Positions 48,802 through 57,311 are shown, counted from the stretch's first letter. The stretch is 64,000 nucleotides of DNA from Algoriphagus sp. NG3 (GCF_034119865.1 NZ_CP139421.1:2728001-2792000), one strand, 5' to 3'. Notes: generated by a model from the sequence alone, not told the origin. Made by a program: numbers and translations.

Positions 48802-49695
48802 TTATTCTATACTACCTTTCTTGGAAACTATAGCATCAGAATAGTATGAATCAATCATCCTTTTTACCAAAGACACTTGTTTGGCACGTTTCTTAGCTTC
48901 TGCATCCGTGGTATCCCAGCTATGTGTTTTTGCAACAGACCCACCCGTTTTTAAATAGATTGGGGCAGCGACCCGGATCATTTCAGGTACTTCATAGTGC
49001 CGGATAAACCCCCCAGTGGATGCTGGGTTTTCTGTGTGAACATCTATTGGGATATCGATGGCCTGACGCATGGATGCCAGCATCGGTAATTGTATATCCC
49101 TAACCGGGTTCAGAGAATCCGCCCCTGTGTTTTCAAGAAGTCTGGCCGAACATGGATTGCCATGGCCGCAGTGAGCTGATATTTTAAACTTACATTGGGC
49201 CGGTATTTCACCATGCTTTCTCATTTCGTTCAATACCCAAAGACATCCTTCGTCATATACCAAAAAGGAATAGCATCCCAGCAATACTGCCCTTTTCACT
49301 TCTTCCATGGCTCTGACAATCTGTTCCTGCCCACGTAGTCTATATCCCATCCTTTGTCCTTCAGGAGTATTGACAGACGCACTGGTATCAGTAGTTGCCC
49401 TTGGCCCGATAGCAAGAACCAATTCTACTTGCCATTGTTTCGCCAATGACACCATTCTGGATATTTCTTCGTCCGTAAGGGACATAATACCTTTGGTCTG
49501 TGTCACCCTGTGAATTGTCAATCCATAATTTTCAATTTCATTTAACAAGGCTTCCATAGCTCCAGGCCCTTGGATACCCGGAACTTCAAACCTATACTGT
49601 GCCCCATCGGAAAATCTTTTACCAGAATTGGGCAGGCTATACGCATCACCAGATGGCATTCCTATCTTTTCCAGAAACATTCTGCTTTCTCTCAT
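48802..49695 (-). CDS. U32-peptidase-like TIM-barrel protein of unknown function
   Basis: The 297-residue protein appears related to proteins labelled U32-peptidase-like: KISAHCGHGNPCSARLL, LASMRQAIDIPIDVHTENP and APIYLKTGGS suggest a beta/alpha barrel with a conserved Cys/His patch. I cannot give a reaction. From the ATG at 49695 the family-like pattern continues upstream in frame for 15 codons (DWDNLIDHVNETVK) as far as an ATA at 49740 that overlaps the upstream stop, so the true start may be a non-ATG codon. Its neighbours suggest a place in the small-molecule pathway. Confidence 0.68.
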   Translation of the reverse strand: MRESRMFLEKIGMPSGDAYSLPNSGKRFSDGAQYRFEVPGIQGPGAMEALLNEIENYGLTIHRVTQTKGIMSLTDEEISRMVSLAKQWQVELVLAIGPRATTDTSASVNTPEGQRMGYRLRGQEQIVRAMEEVKRAVLLGCYSFLVYDEGCLWVLNEMRKHGEIPAQCKFKISAHCGHGNPCSARLLENTGADSLNPVRDIQLPMLASMRQAIDIPIDVHTENPASTGGFIRHYEVPEMIRVAAPIYLKTGGSVAKTHSWDTTDAEAKKRAKQVSLVKRMIDSYYSDAIVSKKGSIE

Positions 49696-49736
49696 TTTTA
49701 CTGTTTCATTAACATGGTCTATCAGATTGTCCCAAT

Positions 49737-51083
49737 CTATAAAAGGTTATACAACGTACCCAGCTTATCTTCCAAATTCTCAACATGTTCGATTATCTGA
49801 CTGCACTCCTGCTGAGTTTTACCCCCATACCTTGCCAAAGCGAGGAACTTCCCCTTCAACTCTCCTTCACTGATGGGGTTCTCCGGTTCTCCTTTAGGCA
49901 AATCTACTTGCTCTATCAAACGTCTGTTGTCCACCGTGATGACCTCTACGATTGCAGGGCGTTTTTGTGGGACCAATTGGCTCAAACTATGATCAGACCT
50001 CATGTTGACTTTTTTCACCAATGACAGAACTGCCGGATCATTTATCCTCTCTGAAGCAAACTGGCCAATGTCCGCTTTCCCATCTATCAGGGCGATAGCT
50101 ACGCCATATGGAGTACTCATCTTGGCAGAAGTGACCCCGGCTATTTCTTTATGGTCGTGTCCTTCTATCGCCAAGTCATAGGTAGTCACTTCAATAGATT
50201 GTACATCCTCGGCTCTGATTCCCTGCAAATTGCGCAATTTTAATACGGCTTCTATAGCTGGGTGACTGTGTCGGCATGCGGCATAAGGTTTAAAATATAT
50301 CATTTCTATTGCCAACGGAGCCGATGAAAACCCCATCAGTTTTGAAGCCTTTTCTCCATTCGAAAAAATAGCCAACAGACCCTTGTCCCCATCCAAAACA
50401 TCACCTGGCCCACTGAATCCAGCTCTCGCCACAAAAGATGCCACTATTCCATTTAAGGCAGCCTGCCCGGCATTATACGGTTTTAGCTCAGAGCTACCCC
50501 CAGTCGCTTTTAATATACCTGATGCACTGGTTGCCGCTGCTGAAAAGGCACTACTCATCATCTCCATAGGATAATTAAGGGCTGTGGCCACACCGATCGC
50601 AGCACCAATTGTCCCGCAGGTACCGGTAGCATGAAATCCTAGTTTCTTATGTGCCGGTTGAATTGCTACCGACAGTCGTATTGCCGCTTCATAGCCAGTC
50701 ACAATTCCCGCAATCAATTTCTTCCCATCTATTCTCTCTTTCTCAGCAATCGCCAACAATGCCGAGATTACAGGTACGCCTGGGTGTAGTCCACCAAATC
50801 TGACACCATCATCGAGTTCAGCAACATGACCGCTCATCCCATTTATTAGAGCAGCAGACAGGGTGGATGTCTTACGATCAAAACCTATTGCGGATTCTCC
50901 TAAACTACCATCCTCAAAAAGAGAAAGTAAGCCTTCCCCCTTTATATTAATCATTTTAGAACCCGCAATCGTTACTCCTAGATAATCCAACAGGCACCTT
51001 TTGGCCTGCTTAACAATATTATCCGAGATCTCAGACTGGCCAAGATCATACAAATACTTAACGAAATAATTAGTGGAACTCAT
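49737..51083 (-). CDS. MmgE/PrpD family protein
   Basis: A 448-residue MmgE/PrpD protein: LLDYLGVTIAGSKM, GHVAELDDGVRFGGLHPGVPV (read in parts AELDDGVRFGGLHPG), HATGTCGTIGAAIG and KPYAACRHSHPAIEA are family landmarks. Known members include 2-methylcitrate dehydratase, cis-aconitate decarboxylase and iminodisuccinate epimerase. Methylcitrate-cycle neighbours (PrpC, PrpB) are absent. Its pairing with an aspartase/fumarase-type lyase 3 kb away recalls the iminodisuccinate enzymes of Agrobacterium. The substrate is probably a polycarboxylic acid; which one is not shown. Confidence 0.87.
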   Translation of the reverse strand: MSSTNYFVKYLYDLGQSEISDNIVKQAKRCLLDYLGVTIAGSKMINIKGEGLLSLFEDGSLGESAIGFDRKTSTLSAALINGMSGHVAELDDGVRFGGLHPGVPVISALLAIAEKERIDGKKLIAGIVTGYEAAIRLSVAIQPAHKKLGFHATGTCGTIGAAIGVATALNYPMEMMSSAFSAAATSASGILKATGGSSELKPYNAGQAALNGIVASFVARAGFSGPGDVLDGDKGLLAIFSNGEKASKLMGFSSAPLAIEMIYFKPYAACRHSHPAIEAVLKLRNLQGIRAEDVQSIEVTTYDLAIEGHDHKEIAGVTSAKMSTPYGVAIALIDGKADIGQFASERINDPAVLSLVKKVNMRSDHSLSQLVPQKRPAIVEVITVDNRRLIEQVDLPKGEPENPISEGELKGKFLALARYGGKTQQECSQIIEHVENLEDKLGTLYNLL

Positions 51084-51131
51084 TTCAGTATGCTAACTTC
51101 GAAGTCAAAACTTTAAAAATGAAATTCACAA

Positions 51132-52283
51132 CTAGTCTGCTTGCTTCAAAAACAACTTGAAGTAGGAAGCCTCGTTTTCTATTACACCATAGGCTTTGGC
51201 TCTTAAAAGGATCTTTTTCGCCCAATTTTTATGAGGGTTTATTTCATTCATTTTATTTGATTTCGAGCTCTTTATAACTCCCCCTGAAGTAGATACTATT
51301 TGTAAAGCATCTTCATACTCCTCCTCAGTTACGCATTGGATGGCATTCACATATTTTAGGTGAGAAGGATGAATGATAGTCTTCCCCACAAATCCGTTGG
51401 CTTTGTCGATAATAACCTCCCTAAGCAACCCATCAATGGCCTCATCTACAATCAGGTTCCTTCTGAGTAAAGAGGTGTGAATATTCGTATCTATGTTATC
51501 TTGGAACTTCATTCCCTTGTCAGCCAAGAAATATTCCCAAACGGGAGCGGACAACACATACTCTTCTCCTTCCCTACTAAGATAATTCAGGATATCAGCT
51601 AAACAATCACGTACCATTAGAATATCATAAATGGAATAATCAATTCCCCGTCGAACCGCAAACTTGGAAGAAATATCAGTAGCTCCTACCCGGACATTCA
51701 CAATGAGTGCCCTATAAGGTTTCATTAATTTCATTACTCCCTCTAGTTCCGCCGCCCGTGATTCCTTATAGGCAATCTCACTGCTTTCCAATATCGGCAT
51801 GCCATAAAGGATCTCACTGAAATATTCGTTCAAATACTTAAGATGACTTAAAAAAAGATCTCCGTTTCGTGTAGAAAACTTAGGAAAAACGAATCCAGCC
51901 AATACCTGAACGTGCTTTAGAGAAAGTTTTTTTGAGAAAGAAACAAACTGATTAACATTTCTTACCCTTAAAAAGAGCAGTGGTAAATCATCGTCAGAGA
52001 ATCTTCCTTTAGAGATAGCATTTGCAATTGATTCCAGAAAATTATATACGTTTTCCTCTGCAAGTGACAAATCCTCCTTTGCAATGGCATCTTCAAAATC
52101 CAAAACCATAGAAGTCAGTCCCAGTAACTTCTTATTAAATATAGCTGGGAGAATATCCTTTTTCCCCGGCATATAGAGCGTAGCACCTAAGCAGTATTGT
52201 AAAACTTCCCTGTCTGTATATTTATTAAAATCAATTGGATTGTGGACAAATTTAAATCCCGTATTATACTGATGATGCTTCAT
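51132..52283 (-). CDS. HpcH/HpaI aldolase/citrate lyase-like protein, C-C bond lyase type
   Basis: The 383-residue TIM-barrel protein reads LGATLYMPGKKDI, TSMVLDFEDAIAKEDL, PLLFLRVRN, GFVFPKF, IVNVRVGATDISSKF and KTIIHPSHLKYVNA, which place it with CitE-like lyases. Its N-terminal style (ALGATLY.PG..D and VLDFEDAI) is closest, from memory, to the C-C bond lyase subgroup found in tellurium-resistance (Ter) biosynthetic clusters. Members act on malyl-, citramalyl- or citryl-type thioesters or related hydroxy acids. It sits 48 bp before the PrpD-like gene. No Ter genes are visible in this window. Confidence 0.78.
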   Translation of the reverse strand: MKHHQYNTGFKFVHNPIDFNKYTDREVLQYCLGATLYMPGKKDILPAIFNKKLLGLTSMVLDFEDAIAKEDLSLAEENVYNFLESIANAISKGRFSDDDLPLLFLRVRNVNQFVSFSKKLSLKHVQVLAGFVFPKFSTRNGDLFLSHLKYLNEYFSEILYGMPILESSEIAYKESRAAELEGVMKLMKPYRALIVNVRVGATDISSKFAVRRGIDYSIYDILMVRDCLADILNYLSREGEEYVLSAPVWEYFLADKGMKFQDNIDTNIHTSLLRRNLIVDEAIDGLLREVIIDKANGFVGKTIIHPSHLKYVNAIQCVTEEEYEDALQIVSTSGGVIKSSKSNKMNEINPHKNWAKKILLRAKAYGVIENEASYFKLFLKQAD

Positions 52284-52343
52284 TAAATTATTTAAATTAT
52301 TACTTTATAGACACCCAGAATGAACAAACCATCACAGATCAAC

Positions 52344-53309
52344 TCAAATTTTGTTTCTTTCAATCAACTCTAACTCCCCATTTTCATACAAACTAATATT
52401 GCGAAATGCGGATCGAATCATTGCTGTAAAAGATTCATGGGTGATGCCACCTATATGTGGGGTAAGTATGACATTGTCAAGTTCTCTCAAGTAACTATCT
52501 GCAGGAAGTGGTTCCTGCTCGTAAACATCCAATCCTGCACCGCTTAAATGTCCAGACTTTAAATTCTTAACTAGAGCCTTTTCATCTATAATCGCTCCTC
52601 TTGAGGTATTAATGATAAAAGATCCGCCTTTCATTGACTTAAACTCCTTGTCTCCTATAATACTTCTTGTCTGATCATTTAATGAACAATGAATACTAAC
52701 AATATCAGACTCACTTAATAGCTTCTCAAAACTTCTATAAGAGAGACCCAGCTTATCTTCCTTCTCCTGAGAAAGCCGATTTGGCTTAAAATAAAGAGTG
52801 TTAGTACCAAAAGAGGTTAACATTTCAGCCACACATTCTCCTATATTCCCCATTCCAATTAAACCTACGGTTTTGCCAAAAAGCTCAAAATTTTGAACGC
52901 CAAGCTCGTGCTTTACCCAATCACCCTTCTTTAAACTGGAGTCTGAAATATTCAGCCTCCTTAAAACAGAGAGCATAAGCATTAATGTGTGCTCAGCAAC
53001 ACTTCTCGAATTTACCCCGTGATTAATATATACAGGAATATTTCTTGCCTTAAGTACATCAAGATCAACAGAATCCATACCTACACCCGACCTTTGGACC
53101 ATCTTTAACCGAGGGGCATTTTCTATCACATATTTATCGATTTTAATACGTCCTCCAACAAGAAAATAATCTGACTCAGCTGCTTTTTGCCTCACCTCCT
53201 CCTTAGAGGAAGAATCAAGGGAAATCACAGTAAAACCTGGGGGAACTTCCTTTTTAATTAAGGACAGAATGGCTTTACTATAATAATTAGTAAGTAAAAT
53301 TGACGGCAT
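52344..53309 (-). CDS. D-isomer-specific 2-hydroxyacid dehydrogenase
   Basis: A 321-residue enzyme with the NAD-binding GLIGMGNIGECVAEML and the catalytic trio seen as NTSRGAIIDE (Arg), DVYEQEPLP (Glu) and LTPHIGGIT (His). It reduces 2-keto acids to D-2-hydroxy acids or the reverse. It lacks the extra domains of SerA, so serine synthesis is less likely. It is the first gene of the small-molecule block, after a 187-bp gap from the aminotransferase. A D-hydroxy acid could be a building block of the proposed glycan decoration. Confidence 0.87.
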   Translation of the reverse strand: MPSILLTNYYSKAILSLIKKEVPPGFTVISLDSSSKEEVRQKAAESDYFLVGGRIKIDKYVIENAPRLKMVQRSGVGMDSVDLDVLKARNIPVYINHGVNSRSVAEHTLMLMLSVLRRLNISDSSLKKGDWVKHELGVQNFELFGKTVGLIGMGNIGECVAEMLTSFGTNTLYFKPNRLSQEKEDKLGLSYRSFEKLLSESDIVSIHCSLNDQTRSIIGDKEFKSMKGGSFIINTSRGAIIDEKALVKNLKSGHLSGAGLDVYEQEPLPADSYLRELDNVILTPHIGGITHESFTAMIRSAFRNISLYENGELELIERNKI

Positions 53310-53496
53310 TAGCTACTCTTAGTGTAGGAGTATTAAATTATTGAGATTATAAATTTTTGAGCATATCCATGAAAAACACTTAAATTCACTCAGCTATCTC
53401 TTCCAATCCAAGTTGTTTTGGAAGTAGCATTCTATCATGTTATGACTCTTAAAATAGAATAATCCTGATTAATCGTTAAACGTAACAACTTAAGGA

Positions 53497-54579
53497 TTAC
53501 TTATACCGAAGTGTTCGGAGGATTTTCCTACAAATAAGTGTTTGTTCATATTCGCTCAATGTATGGTAAAGTGGTAAACACAAAATACGGGAAGAAATAC
53601 TGTCCGAAATCGGCGTTTCAGACATATCCACATATGAAAGTGAGTTTAAACTTGGATAAAAATACCTCCTTGGAAAAACTTCTGATTTTTCTAGATTTTC
53701 CTTCACTCGCTCAAGTATCTTTTCACTTTCAAATACCACAGGATAATAGGAATAGTTATAGAATGCCCCTGGTTGGATAATTTGCTTTAGGACGGAAGCC
53801 TTATTTAAATAGTGATCGTATAACTCTGATTTAGTTTTCCTTGACGCAAGAATCTGTTCTATATTCTTTAAAACAATAAGCCCCATTGCTGCGTGAAATT
53901 CAGAATTCTTGCCGTTGATCCCCACTCCGTTGAATTTCTCCGGGCCGGCATGACCAAAATTTCTCATGTAAGCCATTTTCTTCAGTAAAGTGGCATCCTG
54001 GGTAAACACAGCCCCCCCTTCAATAGTGTGAAAAAGCTTGGTTGCATGAAAGCTTGTGGTACTGATATCCCCCCATTTAAAAATACTCTCTCCCTTATAT
54101 TGGGTTCCAAAACAATGGGCAGCGTCATAAATAACCTTCAAGCTATGTTTTTTCGCAATAAGGTCAATCTCCTCTACCGCACATGGGTTTCCAAAACAAT
54201 GTGTGGCCAAAATAGCCGATGTTTTTGATGTTATCGCTGATTCAATCTTAGAGGGATCGATATTAAAAGAATCCTGGTCAATATCTACAAACACTGGTTT
54301 ACACCCTTCCCAAACAATGCTACTCGTTGTGGCTACATAAGAAAACGGGGTAGTAATTATTTCCCCTTTCAAATCTAAAGCCTTTATGGCTATCTGGAGA
54401 GCGATTGTCCCATTTCCGAGGTATAAAAGGTGTTGGACTTTTAAGTATTTTTTAAGCTGGATTTCCAACTCATTCACTAAAGGGCCATTATTGGTCAGCC
54501 AGTTTCTTTCCCAAATCCCTTCTAGAAGTTCAATATACTCCTCCTTAGGTGGTAAAAAAGGCTTAGTAACAGGAATCAT
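53497..54579 (-). CDS. DegT/DnrJ/EryC1 family sugar aminotransferase (VioA/FdtB-like)
   Basis: The 360-residue PLP enzyme starts MIPVTKPFLPP and has ERNWLTNNGPLVNELE, GNGTIALQIAI, DAAHCFGTQYKG and SFHATKLFHTIEGG with the PLP lysine. These match VioA/FdtB-type enzymes that transaminate dTDP-4-keto or 3-keto-6-deoxyhexoses to amino sugars. The ABC transporter and NeuD-like acyltransferase immediately upstream suggest an N-acylated amino sugar. dTDP-sugar precursor genes (rmlA, rmlB) are not in the window and must be elsewhere. Confidence 0.88.
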   Translation of the reverse strand: MIPVTKPFLPPKEEYIELLEGIWERNWLTNNGPLVNELEIQLKKYLKVQHLLYLGNGTIALQIAIKALDLKGEIITTPFSYVATTSSIVWEGCKPVFVDIDQDSFNIDPSKIESAITSKTSAILATHCFGNPCAVEEIDLIAKKHSLKVIYDAAHCFGTQYKGESIFKWGDISTTSFHATKLFHTIEGGAVFTQDATLLKKMAYMRNFGHAGPEKFNGVGINGKNSEFHAAMGLIVLKNIEQILASRKTKSELYDHYLNKASVLKQIIQPGAFYNYSYYPVVFESEKILERVKENLEKSEVFPRRYFYPSLNSLSYVDMSETPISDSISSRILCLPLYHTLSEYEQTLICRKILRTLRYK

Positions 54580-54584
54580 ATTTA

Positions 54585-56384
54585 TTAAATCTCTTGTAGT
54601 TCAACCATTCTTCTAAAAGACAAGGAATCTTCAATTAGTGTTTGATAATTTCCTTTTCCACCTATTTTACCACTGTCCAAAATAATTACCTCATCAGCGT
54701 TTTTAATGGTTGATAATCTATGGGCTACTATAAGTAGAGTATAATGGCCTTTCAACCTATCAAAACTTTCCTGAATGATTCGTTCTGTCTCAGAGTCCAA
54801 AGCAGATGTGGCTTCATCCAAAATCAACACATCAACCTCTTTATACAGCTCCCTTGCGATGGAAATTCGCTGTTTTTGCCCACCGCTTACCATCACACCA
54901 TTGCTACCCAGCTGAGAGTTTTCCCTTTCTTTCAACTCTTTTACGAATCCATATAAGGCTGCCTTTTCGATTGCCTCCCAAAAGCGCGCTATATTATTTT
55001 CATTTGGATCAGCCCACAGGGTCACATTGTTAAAAACACTATCAGAAAATATAACAGGCTCTTGGGATATATAACCTATCTTCTTTGAAAAACTCTTTTT
55101 TTCCAAATCATTATAGGCTATACCATCTACTGAGATTGCACCTGAGGTCAAAGGAAATAATCCTGCAATTATGTTGACAAGAGTAGTTTTCCCACTGCCA
55201 CTTTCACCTACAAATGCATATACCTTATTTTTCTTGATCTCAAGCGATATCTCATTTAATACAATGTTACTCCCATATGCAAAACTCAACCGGTCTAATA
55301 CGATACTTTCTCGTAACCCACTGAAAACATGTTTCCCTACAGGCTCTTTATTCCTTTCCAAATCCGACATAAATTCCCTCATATTCTCTAGAGCACCTGA
55401 ATTGTTTAAGAATTTATTCCAATGTCCTTGCATATATACTAGGGAGTTTAGAGACCGATAGAAAAATAGCAGACTCAAAACGATTACACCGATTTTTTCA
55501 GAAAAAAGATTTACCTGGATAAAAATAACTACTACCACTACTGATATAACAATAGGTTCCCTAGTTGCAAGTAATATTGAGTCGTAGAATCCAATTTTTT
55601 TATTGCTATTTTCAATATAATCTATTGATCCTTTTAATTTATTGCCATAATTATCAATCGATCCTGTAGCTTTCAAATACTTGAAAAAGGAGACCATTTG
55701 AATTAAAAGCCCCTGAAAAATATGCCCCCCTTTGGTCACCTTTGAGGAAGTTTCTTTAGTTTTTCTATATATTCTGTAATATAGCAGATTAGATAACCCA
55801 CCTCCAATAACTACTAGTACTGCAAACTGTGCATTGGTCATAAAAGCTAGAGCTGCATAGACTGAAACCAAAACTCCAGCCTGTACTGCTGAAAAGTAAT
55901 TGGAGTAGGCATTTGAAACTCTATTTACTTCTGCGCTTAAGGTGTTTTGAATTTTTCCTGAATCTGCTGTCACAAATGCCCTGTAGCTATACTCAGATAG
56001 TTTTTCGACATTATCATACCTTAATTTTTTGATAAAGTATTGTTTGTTCAGAATAGTATAATATGATTCACAAAACTTAAAGACACCTTTCATTATAAAA
56101 AATATGGAAATAATCAACAATACACTGATCAAAGTAAGTCCGATCCCCATATTTTCCAATCCATTTACCAAAAATCCCATGCCCCCTAAATCCTCAGAAG
56201 CTTGATTACTATCCCCCTCAACCATTTTCAAAAGTGGAATAAACATCGCCAACCCAAATCCATCTAGCACCCCCACCATTAAGCTTAAACAAAGAGCTAT
56301 AAATACCCTATAGCCCAGATGAGAATAAAAATAACTGAAATGAACCAGATATTTTTTTATCAACAACTTCACTTTGTCTTTCAC
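54585..56384 (-). CDS. ABC transporter, fused permease-ATPase, paralogue of 22934-24733
   Basis: Another 599-residue half-transporter: six membrane segments over residues 20-320 and an ATPase with Walker A GESGSGKTT, signature VSGGQKQRIS and Walker B VLILDEATSALD. It shares DGFGLAMFIPL, KIQNTLSAEV, FFKYLKATG and GYISQEPVIFSDSVFNNVT with the copy at 22934, and lengths are identical. It likely flips a lipid-linked oligosaccharide. It overlaps the NeuD-like gene by 4 bp and precedes the aminotransferase by 6 bp. Two such proteins in one locus may serve different lipid-linked units. Confidence 0.86.
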   Translation of the reverse strand: MKDKVKLLIKKYLVHFSYFYSHLGYRVFIALCLSLMVGVLDGFGLAMFIPLLKMVEGDSNQASEDLGGMGFLVNGLENMGIGLTLISVLLIISIFFIMKGVFKFCESYYTILNKQYFIKKLRYDNVEKLSEYSYRAFVTADSGKIQNTLSAEVNRVSNAYSNYFSAVQAGVLVSVYAALAFMTNAQFAVLVVIGGGLSNLLYYRIYRKTKETSSKVTKGGHIFQGLLIQMVSFFKYLKATGSIDNYGNKLKGSIDYIENSNKKIGFYDSILLATREPIVISVVVVVIFIQVNLFSEKIGVIVLSLLFFYRSLNSLVYMQGHWNKFLNNSGALENMREFMSDLERNKEPVGKHVFSGLRESIVLDRLSFAYGSNIVLNEISLEIKKNKVYAFVGESGSGKTTLVNIIAGLFPLTSGAISVDGIAYNDLEKKSFSKKIGYISQEPVIFSDSVFNNVTLWADPNENNIARFWEAIEKAALYGFVKELKERENSQLGSNGVMVSGGQKQRISIARELYKEVDVLILDEATSALDSETERIIQESFDRLKGHYTLLIVAHRLSTIKNADEVIILDSGKIGGKGNYQTLIEDSLSFRRMVELQEI

Positions 56385-57031
56385 TTTTTCAATAAATTAA
56401 TATCCAGATACTTTCCCATTCCATAACTATGAGCAGGAACTCCCTTAAGCAATACATAGTCACCATATGGCTTAGTCACTACCCCGCCTGCCCCTACTAT
56501 AGCTCCATCTCCCAATTCCACACCTGGCAATATAACCGCCCCAGCTCCCAATCTACAAAACGCTCCAACTTTTGAACCTCCGAGTAAAATTGCCTTTGGG
56601 CCTATCTCTGAAAATCCCCCCACGTGGCTATCATGATGAAGTTGAGCTCCTGTGTTGATTAAAACTCCTTTTCCAAGATTTACTTCTGGCCCGACAAACG
56701 TTAATGGCATCAAGTCCCCCTGTATTTCTTCCTTATTGGAAACACTTGAAAAGTTCAACCAATAAGGGGTTCCACCTAAAGCTATAAAAAGGTCAAAAAA
56801 CTTACTTCTCAAAATGGGGTTCCCAATTCCTAAGCAGAAGCTAGAATCGCTTTCTAATCGAGATTTAATTTTTTCTATAGACGAATACACTGTAAAACTC
56901 TGATTCTTCAAGACAACTGTTTCAATCGATGTATCTTCATCAAAAAAACAAATAGATAATGGATCATACCCTGTATTGATCAACAAAAACAGAACTTCCC
57001 TACCATGACCTCCTGCTCCAACTATTACCAT
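56381..57031 (-). CDS. NeuD/PglD/VioB-like sugar N- or O-acyltransferase
   Basis: A 216-residue protein with an N-terminal Rossmann-like sugar-nucleotide domain (MVIVGAGGHGREVLFLL) and a C-terminal left-handed beta-helix (LGKGVLINTGAQLHHDSHVG in shorter pieces NTGAQLHHDSHVG, GGSKVGAFCRLGAGAVILPG). A His in this LHHDSHVG region is the general base in PglD-type enzymes. It should acylate the amino sugar made by the VioA-like enzyme two genes downstream. Whether the donor is acetyl-CoA or another acyl-CoA is open. It heads the minus-strand run after a 280-bp gap. Confidence 0.87.
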   Translation of the reverse strand: MVIVGAGGHGREVLFLLINTGYDPLSICFFDEDTSIETVVLKNQSFTVYSSIEKIKSRLESDSSFCLGIGNPILRSKFFDLFIALGGTPYWLNFSSVSNKEEIQGDLMPLTFVGPEVNLGKGVLINTGAQLHHDSHVGGFSEIGPKAILLGGSKVGAFCRLGAGAVILPGVELGDGAIVGAGGVVTKPYGDYVLLKGVPAHSYGMGKYLDINLLKK

Positions 57032-57311
57032 GCCCCTAGCTGCATTATCATAAAGATGTCCATCAGTTAATCTGAATGCATTTTTTTAATAGAATCCCAT
57101 AATGTAAACCTTATGGCTAAGTGTCTATAGATGCTTTTGCCTTAGATTCTTGTACCGCCAACAATCCACATACTTCCCATAAATATTCTGCAAATCCCAA
57201 GAGCTTAGAATCCTAAATCCTGACCTTCAGACTCTAGTATTAATGTATTTATTAAAAAAAGTACATAGTACGGGTAATAAGAAATTTACACTCTTTTAAT
57301 TTTACTCCTTG
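57032..57311 (-). other. 280-bp intergenic region between the SLBB gene and the NeuD-like gene
   Basis: I find no full TAnnTTTG match here on the minus strand. A short stem GTAC/GTAC followed by seven T residues on the minus strand (57261-57275) could be a weak terminator for the SLBB gene, but four base pairs are too few to support a call. A promoter for the large glycan operon is expected in this gap but I cannot point to it. Confidence 0.3.

Noticed and set aside
49737..52283. Methylcitrate cycle (propionate catabolism) from the PrpD-like and CitE-like genes
   Set aside because: Methylcitrate synthase and methylisocitrate lyase genes are absent, and the genes are embedded in a glycan operon.
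53400..53424. Inverted repeat CTTCCAA/TTGGAAG in the gap between the aminotransferase and the 2-hydroxyacid dehydrogenase
   Set aside because: Seven base pairs with an 11-nt loop and no T-run; could occur by chance in AT-rich DNA.
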